Shown: positions 1-6,533 of the stretch, in pieces
How the letters are laid out: the number at the start of each line of letters is the position of its first letter
Position numbering within the stretch: position 1 is the stretch's first letter
Notes under the pieces: model-generated
Databases searched by the model: none
What the model saw: the letters and a program-made list of their open reading frames with translations, nothing else
What the model was told of the DNA's origin: nothing
Position numbers and translations under genes: made by a program
Source: Alphaproteobacteria bacterium
GTDB lineage: Bacteria; Pseudomonadota; Alphaproteobacteria; MPNO01; UBA830
Direction of reading: 5' to 3'
NCBI GenBank assembly: GCA_022822405.1
Contig: JAJEBT010000124.1
Location: 1-64,000 of the forward strand
DNA length: 64,000 bases

Positions 1-963
1 TTCAATGAGGCCGGAGCACGAGGCTCCGGAAATCCGGTGGGAGGATGAATGCTGGCTGTTCGGCCACCGCGAGCTTCAATGAGGCCGGAGCACGAGGCTC
101 CGGAAATCAGTCGTCTACGAACTCGATGGTTGGGCCGACGCGGAGCTTCAATGAGGCCGGAGCACGAGGCTCCGGAAATTACGACGCGGCCGCCCTTGCG
201 CACCATGCGCTTTAGGCTTCAATGAGGCCGGAGCACGAGGCTCCGGAAATGCGGCTGAACGCGGCGAGCAAGCGGGTTCTGGCAGAGCTTCAATGAGGCC
301 GGAGCACGAGGCTCCGGAAATGGTGATGTTGCGGGCCTCGACGATCTCGCGGACCCAGCTTCAATGAGGCCGGAGCACGAGGCTCCGGAAATGCCGGAAA
401 CCGAGGGCGACGGGGCGTCGGCCAGCGCGCTTCAATGAGGCCGGAGCACGAGGCTCCGGAAATCCGGCTGACAAAGCCGAACATGCAGCGGCTGATCGCG
501 CTTCAATGAGGCCGGAGCACGAGGCTCCGGAAATCGTGTCGACCCCGCCGCCGGTGCCGCCGACAGATCCGGCTTCAATGAGGCCGGAGCACGAGGCTCC
601 GGAAATGGGACCATGCGCGTCTCGGTCTCGGTGCTCTCGGGCAGCTTCAATGAGGCCGGAGCACGAGGCTCCGGAAATGGCGCGAATAAGAGCACGCCGC
701 TGCTGACGCACGACGCTTCAATGAGGCCGGAGCACGAGGCTCCGGAAATTGCGCGCGATCGCGAATGTTCAACATGAGGAGGATCCGCTTCAATGAGGCC
801 GGAGCTCGAGGCTCCGGAAATGGGCGGCAGGCTTGGCGAATCCGCGCTGGAGCAGGTGCTTCAATGAGGCCGGAGCACGAGGCTCCGGAAATGTCGAACG
901 TGATCTCGGGCAGTTCGATGCTCTGGAAGCTTCAATGAGGCCGGAGCACGAGGCTCCGGAAAT
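1..963 (-). CRISPR. CRISPR array, 14 repeats/13 spacers, continuing past the left edge
   Basis: A 35-bp repeat recurs at 73, 145, 216, 287, 358, 429, 500, 572, 644, 715, 787, 858 and 929, plus a first copy cut by the window edge (1-33). Spacers are 36-39 nt and all different. Read on the minus strand, the repeat starts ATTTCCGGAGCC and ends CCTCATTGAAGC. ATTGAAGC is a typical crRNA 5' handle, so transcription runs leftward from a leader right of 963, the same direction as cas2. Each repeat holds a 7-bp stem CCGGAGC/GCTCCGG with a 5-nt loop. All complete copies are identical except the one at 787-821, which has A to T at 806, in the loop. The near-perfect repeats suggest a well-maintained array. 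The distal (left) end and total length are not visible. Confidence 0.98.
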
Positions 964-1224
964 CGCCAAGTCCTAACCTACTGCCCGTAATTGGATATTT
1001 CAAGCGGATTCGAGGGGTTGCTGTTACGATTCACCAATGTTTCCCTCAAACTCACCTGAAATGCTTCACAATGTCAAAGAGCGGCCGGCAATCAATAAGT
1101 TGCCCGAATTCGAGCGCCTCCTAACAAATACGCGTCATCCAACCGCTCGAAACGATTCGGCAGAAAGAGCGCAACGCTGTTTACAGCCAGCCCTACGACC
1201 ATGAAGGCACTCTGCAGGCACACA
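964..1224 (-). promoter_or_regulatory. CRISPR leader between array and cas2
   Basis: This non-coding stretch is visibly more AT-rich than its surroundings and lies between the last repeat (963) and the cas2 stop codon (1225). Leaders sit at the end where the repeat carries the ATTGAAGC handle, which is this side. On the minus strand, TTGACA (1072-1077) followed by TTGTGAAGC resembles a -35 region about 110 bp before the first repeat, but no convincing -10 follows. It presumably holds the pre-crRNA promoter and the integration signals for new spacers; this is inferred from position. Confidence 0.75.
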
Positions 1225-1533
1225 TTATATCACAACCGCCTGTTTCTGTATCGACGTGAAATTCTTGCCAAGACTCTCAATAGCCAAATCAGTCTTGTCC
1301 GCCGGGCCGACATCAATCAGCAGAACGTGATCCTCGCCGGCCTTGATCTGTTCGCGGAGCCGTGTTTCCAGTTCGGCGCGCCGTCGTCGCGAAAGTCGGC
1401 ACTGGAAAACTGAAAGCTGGATCCACTGGCCAAAGCCGTTCATGATCTTGAAGACACGCCGCCAACGCCGGCTATCAGATATATCGTATGTCACGATATA
1501 GGTTCGTTCGTCTCTCATGGCCGCTCGCGTCAT
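1225..1533 (-). CDS. cas2: CRISPR-associated endonuclease Cas2
   Basis: This 102-aa protein has the usual Cas2 length. It carries the N-terminal beta-strand motif YIVTYDISD with the conserved Asp, followed by RRWRRVFKIMNGFGQWIQ and SVFQC, the typical Cas2 ferredoxin-fold core. Cas2 dimers bridge two Cas1 dimers in the spacer-integration complex. The ATG at 1533 overlaps the cas4-cas1 stop (ATGA), which indicates translational coupling. A second in-frame Met lies five codons later (1518), and the family core begins just after it, so either start is possible. The gene lies directly between cas4-cas1 and the leader. Confidence 0.95.
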   Translation of the reverse strand: MTRAAMRDERTYIVTYDISDSRRWRRVFKIMNGFGQWIQLSVFQCRLSRRRRAELETRLREQIKAGEDHVLLIDVGPADKTDLAIESLGKNFTSIQKQAVVI

Positions 1534-3308
1534 CTTGGGAGATAATGGGGATATCGCGTAAGTTCTCCGAGCAGATGTCGGGTCAACAGGCGCGCCTGCA
1601 TCGTCAGCAGGCGGCGCATGGAGAGCCGATACCCGAAAATCGGGTGTGTGGTTTCCTGTGACAAGCGACGTTCAAAGGCCGCGATGAAGCGCCGCCGGCC
1701 CGTTGAGGTAAGGGCTGTCCCGGTGGTGGCGGAGACAAAATCGCGCTGTGTAATCTCGCCGTTGTTCACTGCCGACAGAACTACGGAATCGGCAATAACC
1801 GGACGGAACGGCTCCATTAGGTCGAGCGCCAGAGCGGGCCTGCCATAGCGTTGCGCGTGGAACAAACCCCGATACGGATCCAGCCCGACCGACGCAAGAG
1901 CAACAGTGACTTGCCGTGTCAGCATGGCATAGGCCAGTGACAGCATTGCGTTCACCGGATCCTTCGGCGGGCGGCGGTTACGGGATTCGAAGCGGAAAGG
2001 TTCCAATCTCCCGGGATTGCTGCCACCGCTGACGGTCTCTTCCGTCTCTTTCTCTTCGCGCTTTGATGGCGGGGCTAGCAATCGGGCGAACGCTCGGAAA
2101 TATGTCGCTGCCGCATCTCCTTCGATTCCCAGCAGAGCGTCAAGCGAGGTAGCGCTGTTCGCCGATCTTCTAGCTGCGTTCAGTCGATCCAGCGCGGCTT
2201 TCCGCGACTCCATGTCACCGCGCCAGTTGCGGCGCAGAAGCGTTCTCTGATTCAGGATCTTGGCAGCCACGAGATCACGGGCAAATCGAAGACAGGAGTT
2301 ATCATCGAAGCTGACCCTGTACTGTGCAGTTCGCACCTCCACGTTGCGATGGCCGACACCGTGAACCATACCTCGAAACCAACCGCCATGGCTGTGGAAC
2401 GTGACAGGGATTTCACGGTCCATGCACGCGGAGAGTGCCGGTGTTGTGATCAAGACATTACCATACAGAGCTACGTCCGATACCTCGATAAGGCGGACAG
2501 ATTTATCACCTGATTCCTCATCGACGACTTTCAGGGTTTCCCCGTTTTTCGTAACCCGCGCCCGCTGCGATTGAATTACCAGAGGCAACGCCTCCTCCGT
2601 ACCGATCGCAATCGGCCTTGGCGCCAGGTCCGACCCCGACAGCGCACGTACCTCGTCGGGCAGGCAGACCGAAACAAGCGCACAACGCGGACATTTCGGA
2701 CTGTCCCTGAGCGGTGGCGGGATACGGCCTTGGGAGACGGTCAGCCGCAAACCACTGACAGCGTCGAGTGCCTCACGACGCAAGTCCTCGTCGAGTGGAA
2801 CACGGACGCGTTCGCGACTCTCCGCATACCAGATCGCGCCTTCGTGCACCCGATAGCCATGTTCTTCGAGGAGGAGGGCTTGCAGGCAGACCTGGACACG
2901 TTCGGGACTGTAGACGCCGCGCCCAACATGCGGGCGCTTGCCCCGCTTGTAGTCAATCGGTGTGACCACACCGTCTTCGGCTTCAGCAATATCGATCTTC
3001 GCGATCACGCCAAGCCGTTCGGACGACAGGGTTATCGAACGACTCACTATCCTTTCATGATCACCCGCTAAAACGTCTGCTTCCAGATGCTCCGGTGACG
3101 GCAGCGGCTTGCCGGACCGATCGACACGGGCGTGAATTCGCCGTCCTTCGACGGTGTCGGCGGTTTCCGACCATTCATCCTGCGCCCACATCAGATAAGC
3201 GAGGCGGGCGCAGTACACGAATTCGTTTACCATTCGTGCTGGCGCCAAAGGCGTAGTCCGATCCACTGGCGGTGCTGGAAGATGGAGTTCGTATTGATGA
3301 GCAGTCAT
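1530..3308 (-). CDS. cas4-cas1: Fused Cas4-Cas1 spacer acquisition protein
   Basis: A 592-aa fusion. Residues about 20-220 are Cas4-like: Cys33 (FVYCARLAYL), the RecB-type nuclease motif PIDYKRGK (Asp119, Lys121), and a cysteine cluster CPRCALVSVC (Cys206, 209, 215) for the 4Fe-4S cluster. From about residue 240 to the end it is Cas1, with the metal-binding triad visible as Glu396 (GIEGDAAATYF), His484 (GLFHAQRYGR) and Asp496 (LALDLMEPFRP). Cas4 trims prespacers and checks the PAM; Cas1 integrates them. This fusion is characteristic of type I-G (formerly I-U) and is also found in type V-B, so the subtype cannot be fixed without an effector. The stop overlaps the cas2 start. Confidence 0.96.
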   Translation of the reverse strand: MTAHQYELHLPAPPVDRTTPLAPARMVNEFVYCARLAYLMWAQDEWSETADTVEGRRIHARVDRSGKPLPSPEHLEADVLAGDHERIVSRSITLSSERLGVIAKIDIAEAEDGVVTPIDYKRGKRPHVGRGVYSPERVQVCLQALLLEEHGYRVHEGAIWYAESRERVRVPLDEDLRREALDAVSGLRLTVSQGRIPPPLRDSPKCPRCALVSVCLPDEVRALSGSDLAPRPIAIGTEEALPLVIQSQRARVTKNGETLKVVDEESGDKSVRLIEVSDVALYGNVLITTPALSACMDREIPVTFHSHGGWFRGMVHGVGHRNVEVRTAQYRVSFDDNSCLRFARDLVAAKILNQRTLLRRNWRGDMESRKAALDRLNAARRSANSATSLDALLGIEGDAAATYFRAFARLLAPPSKREEKETEETVSGGSNPGRLEPFRFESRNRRPPKDPVNAMLSLAYAMLTRQVTVALASVGLDPYRGLFHAQRYGRPALALDLMEPFRPVIADSVVLSAVNNGEITQRDFVSATTGTALTSTGRRRFIAAFERRLSQETTHPIFGYRLSMRRLLTMQARLLTRHLLGELTRYPHYLPR

Positions 3309-3323
3309 GAGGTTCAGCCAGGT

Positions 3324-3503
3324 TCACTCCAGCGGACAGGTCACGCCCGGCGGCAAGAGCGATGCTTTGAACAACTTCTCGGCCTCCCGCTGCACGTCGA
3401 ACCCAGAATCTGGCGAGGACGGAAAGGTCGCCATGCTGCGAAGAGCCGAAGGGTCCCTCTTCGCCATCTCCGGCCGCACACGAAACTGTTCAGGGTCGCT
3501 CAT
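3324..3503 (-). CDS. Small ORF upstream of cas4-cas1 (59 aa), function unknown
   Basis: A 59-aa hydrophilic ORF starting MSDPEQFRVRPEMAKRD. It begins inside the end of the preceding 71-aa ORF (14-nt overlap, 3490-3503) and stops 15 nt before the cas4-cas1 ATG. The head-to-tail overlaps and common strand suggest one transcript with the cas adaptation genes. I recognise no domain, Cys cluster or membrane segment. It could be a real small Cas-associated protein or the remnant of a larger deleted gene. Confidence that it is translated is moderate and rests on context only. Confidence 0.4.
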   Translation of the reverse strand: MSDPEQFRVRPEMAKRDPSALRSMATFPSSPDSGFDVQREAEKLFKASLLPPGVTCPLE

Positions 3504-3705
3504 GCAGCGACTTGCCCTCGCGTAGCACACGAGCAGGCACATTGTTGAGGGAATTCCGCCAATAGTCGATCTCCGAATTCATCTTGGCATCGCCGCGCAC
3601 GCGTAAAACGAACAGGATCACCTGTTCCGGGCCGGTTGCATCGACAGTGGCCGCCACCGTCTGTTGTAGAAGCGTGTCGGCGTTGGAACCAACACGCCCC
3701 GTCAT
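3490..3705 (-). CDS. Small ORF at the head of the cas adaptation operon (71 aa), unknown
   Basis: A 71-aa ORF with a plausible hydrophobic core (EQVILFVLRVRGDAKMNSE) followed by a basic tail ending LREGKSLHERP. An in-frame stop lies three codons upstream of its ATG, so it cannot extend far, and no effector-length gene sits here. It overlaps the next ORF by 14 nt. I do not recognise the family. It may be a genuine small protein, a degraded cas gene end, or chance coding; composition and the overlap chain mildly favour real coding. Confidence 0.4.
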   Translation of the reverse strand: MTGRVGSNADTLLQQTVAATVDATGPEQVILFVLRVRGDAKMNSEIDYWRNSLNNVPARVLREGKSLHERP

Positions 3706-3886
3706 GCGCTGTCATACGGATGGCTTCCTGATCCTTGATACGGTCGCGTCCCATCGCTGGCAACGACCGGATTCCGGGCGTACTGCCACAGCTATGAGGA
3801 ACTGTACCCGATCACCGAATATCGTATAGCTCATTTGCTGGAGGGCAAGACAATCCGGGACACAACTTTGCTGACGACCCCAGAGT

Positions 3887-4129
3887 CCCTCGCCATCTAT
3901 AGTGGTCTGCGCCTCTCCGAACAGGGATGAAGGCAATCTTCTCCTCCACGCCGGCCTGATTCTTTCGATCCGCCGCGCCCAAGGCGCGCCGTTCGCAATT
4001 GATGCGGTTGGTCTCCATCGCCTTCGCGGCCGCCGTCGGCCTCATCAACCTGTCGTTCAGCCCGGTATGAACCCTTTCTTCGATGATCGCGTGGCGAACG
4101 CCCCTGCCATTGGAGCCCATGCCGGTCAT
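3887..4129 (-). pseudogene. Decayed large serine recombinase fragment
   Basis: The minus-strand translation contains EERVHTGLNDRLMRP and, after a gap, NRINCERRALGAADRKNQAG then VEEKIA. This matches the C-terminal region of large serine recombinases, usually of the form EERVLxGLxxxLxxPxx...NRLxRERxxxxAxxxELxKVEKKI. The catalytic N-terminal resolvase domain and the zinc ribbon are not found in any frame. The frame continues without similarity on both sides, so this is a relic. The rest of 3706-4345 has no other recognisable gene. It marks a past insertion or transposon boundary between the cas genes and the toxin-antitoxin pair. Confidence 0.6.
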
Positions 4130-4345
4130 GACATGGCTGGAGGAGACGTAACGATCCTGCGCAGAAATCGTTGCAGACACCGCGTACGAGCAGGACCGAA
4201 AACAGGTGACGAGAACCTGTTGCAGAACCCAACAAGAGTATCGCCCAGCCCACAGCCGCAAGGAGCCGCAAGGAATTGACGGATTGGATCATCGAGCCTA
4301 ATTTGACGCATAGGTGCGTACACGCATATACGCGGAGATGGACCA

Positions 4346-4582
4346 ATGACCCGATGGAACCTCTCCATCTCGGAAGAAACGGATCGAGCAGTTCGCATCT
4401 TTCTCGCCCGCAACGGCGGCAAGAAAGGCGACTTGTCCCGTTTCGTCGATGAAGCCGTTCGCCGTCGCGTCTTCGATCTCACCGTTGACCAAGTCAAACA
4501 GCGCAATGTCGAATATGACCAGCAGGACATCCTTGATCTGGTCGACCGGGAGGTAAGCGCAGCGCGTGCGGGTCGTTCTTGA
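4346..4582 (+). CDS. Ribbon-helix-helix antitoxin
   Basis: A 78-aa protein with an N-terminal ribbon-helix-helix pattern: beta strand TRWNLSISEETDRAVRIFLA, then helices KKGDLSRFVDEAVRRRVF. It is followed by an acidic C-terminal helix (NVEYDQQDILDLVDREVSAA) of the type that docks into a PIN toxin. It overlaps the downstream PIN gene by 17 nt, the usual antitoxin-first order. As for other such pairs it is expected to repress its own promoter, but no clear operator was identified in the AT-poor upstream stretch. Confidence 0.8.
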   Translation: MTRWNLSISEETDRAVRIFLARNGGKKGDLSRFVDEAVRRRVFDLTVDQVKQRNVEYDQQDILDLVDREVSAARAGRS

Positions 4583-4982
4583 CACCAATATCTTGATCTC
4601 GGCACTCATCACCAAGGGCACCTCTCCCGACAGGTTGTATCAGGCATGGCGGCGCGGCGAGATCGAGCTCGTGACGTCCATCGCACAAATTCGTGAACTC
4701 ACCGATGTCCTTGCCCGAGATCGTCTCCAGAAATTCCTCCACGCTGATGAAGCAGCAGCCTTGGTTGAAAACATCGGCACACGTGCTGTCATCCTTGATG
4801 AACTGCCAACCGTGTCTTTATCTCCCGATCCCATGGACAACCAGATATTGGCAACAGCTATCGCCGGAGGGGTCGACTTGATCGTTTCCGGTGACAAGAA
4901 GGGCATGCTTGCGCTCCGACAGGCCGGCAGCATTCCGATTGTTACTGCTCGCATGGCTCTGGAACTACTTCATCAGAGGTGA
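4566..4982 (+). CDS. PIN-domain ribonuclease toxin (COG1569-like)
   Basis: A 138-aa single-domain PIN protein. Acidic active-site residues are visible: Asp6 (VVLDTNILISAL), Glu44 (QIRELTDVL), Asp91 (DPMDNQILATA) and Asp110 (LIVSGDKKG). It starts with GTG inside the antitoxin gene, consistent with coupled translation. The family is the putative toxin component, PIN family; such enzymes cleave specific RNAs when released from the antitoxin. All catalytic residues are intact, so the pair is likely functional. Confidence 0.85.
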   Translation: MRVVLDTNILISALITKGTSPDRLYQAWRRGEIELVTSIAQIRELTDVLARDRLQKFLHADEAAALVENIGTRAVILDELPTVSLSPDPMDNQILATAIAGGVDLIVSGDKKGMLALRQAGSIPIVTARMALELLHQR

Positions 4983-5090
4983 GTCACCATATTTCTCTGC
5001 CATCGACAGGGGCTTGCGACAAACCTCAACATCGTCCTGACAACTCTCCCGCGGTGCGGCGACAGACCGAGGTGCTTGGCCGCTTTCTAT

Positions 5091-5138
5091 TAAATGCTCA
5101 AATACCCGTACTCCTAAATGCTCAAATACCCGTACTCC
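5091..5138. repeat. Perfect tandem duplication of a 24-bp unit in a gene-free stretch
   Basis: The 24-bp unit beginning TAAATGCTCAAATACCC occurs twice in direct succession (5091-5114 and 5115-5138) without mismatch. The surrounding gap 4983-5428 holds no convincing gene. It ends in a ribosome-binding site GGAAGG at 5415-5420 serving the next gene. The duplication is slightly AT-rich and could be a slippage product or a paired regulator site; nothing decides between these. Confidence 0.8.
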
Positions 5139-5428
5139 TTCCTTTTCGTCATGCATGTCGTTCCCTTCCTTGAACGCCTCTGGGCTCGGCCCCTCCGGAC
5201 GCCCGCCATGCCATGCAAGCGAAAAAGCCGGGCCAGGGAAGAGTCATTCCTACATTGGCGAAACAATCCGCGGCGAACCCTGATCGGTCGGCGTTCTCCG
5301 GCAAACGCCCTTCCGTCGCCCTGCCGGTTGCCTCACATCCATGGAACTGTAATAAACGACGAGAATCTCGTGCTTCTGCGCACACCCAGTCGGCAGTGCG
5401 GACAAACAGTTGATGGAAGGTATCCGAC

Positions 5429-6418
5429 ATGCATATGTTGAAGACACTGATCGTGGCGGGCGCCGCAACGGCCCTTGCCACCTCGGCCCAGGCGGCAGAG
5501 CAATACAAGATCGGCGGCGGTCCGACCGGCGGCGGCTGGCATCCGGCGGTGAGCGCCGGCGCACAGATGCTGAATGCCGAACTCAAGGGCAAGTACAAGT
5601 TCAACTACTCCCCCTCGAACGGTTCGGTCGACAATGTCCGCCGCGTCTCGCTCGGTGACTTCGACACCGCCTGGGGCCATGTGGGGCAGGTCTACCAGGC
5701 GTGGAACGGCATCGGTCTGTTCAAGAAGGACGGGCCCAGCAAGGACTTCCGGATCATCGCCAATGTCCGCAAGCAGTCCCAGATCATCGCGGTTCTGGCG
5801 GACAGCCCGATCAAGTCGTTTAGCGACATGAAGGGCAAGGTTGTCAGCCTCCTCAACAAGGGTTCGGGCAGCAACGTCAATTGCGTCAACGTGATGAAGG
5901 GCGTGGGAATCCACGACCAGATCAAGGCGCGGAATCTCGGCTTCGCGGCCTCGGCCCGCGCGCTCGGCGATCGCCAGATCGATGTCTTCTGCTCGGCCGG
6001 CACGCCGTTCCTGATTCCGGCGCTGACACAGCTTTCGATCACCAAGCCCGTGCGGTACATCGGTATGACCGAGGCCGAGCAGGCCAATCTGGTCAAGCAG
6101 AGCCCGTTCTATGCGCCGGTGACGATACCGGTCCAGAAGGACGTCAAGGGCATGAACGCACCCGCACGGTCGATTTCCTACGACGTCTTCTGGGTCGCCA
6201 ACAAGCGGGTATCGGACGGGGCGATCACGGCGCTGCTCTCGACGATCGCCAAACCCGAAAACCTCAAGAAGCTCACCGCCACGGCAAGATACTGGAAGAC
6301 CCTCAACGGCGACTTCGCCAATCTTGTTTCGGTGGGAGTACCGGTTCATCCGGCCGCAGCCAAGTATTGGGAAGGCCGCGGCTACAAGATCCCCGCCAGC
6401 GTAGCCAAGGGTTACTGA
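5429..6418 (+). CDS. TAXI-family TRAP transporter solute-binding protein
   Basis: A 329-aa periplasmic binding protein. The signal peptide is MHMLKTLIVAGAATALATS with cleavage after AQA, and the mature domain opens KIGGGPTGGGWHPAVSAGAQ, the classic TAXI start. Further TAXI features are SNGSVDNVRR and GSGSNVN. TAXI proteins feed organic anions to TRAP permeases. GGAAGG lies 8 nt before the ATG at 5429, supporting this start over the ATG at 5435. A matching fused permease follows 115 bp downstream. The ligand cannot be told from the sequence. Confidence 0.93.
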   Translation: MHMLKTLIVAGAATALATSAQAAEQYKIGGGPTGGGWHPAVSAGAQMLNAELKGKYKFNYSPSNGSVDNVRRVSLGDFDTAWGHVGQVYQAWNGIGLFKKDGPSKDFRIIANVRKQSQIIAVLADSPIKSFSDMKGKVVSLLNKGSGSNVNCVNVMKGVGIHDQIKARNLGFAASARALGDRQIDVFCSAGTPFLIPALTQLSITKPVRYIGMTEAEQANLVKQSPFYAPVTIPVQKDVKGMNAPARSISYDVFWVANKRVSDGAITALLSTIAKPENLKKLTATARYWKTLNGDFANLVSVGVPVHPAAAKYWEGRGYKIPASVAKGY

Positions 6419-6533
6419 CGCCATCGCGCAAGTTTCCGGCGCCGCCGGGAGGTGATGCGGCGCGGAGGGCCAAGAGCCCTCCGCGCCTTCACCGTCTCCG
6501 GAGGGTTCCGGCCGCCTGCAGGACCAGACCAAC

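Noticed and set aside
290-711. Open frames crossing several repeats in the CRISPR array (e.g. 361-711 minus, 506-706 plus)
   Set aside because: They translate the repeats and spacers over and over; the array is non-coding.
3584-3930. Plus-strand protein-like stretch (ending ...LAIYSGLRLSEQG) between the cas genes and the toxin-antitoxin pair
   Set aside because: It has no start codon in frame with a ribosome-binding site and overlaps the recombinase relic; I could not tie it to any family.
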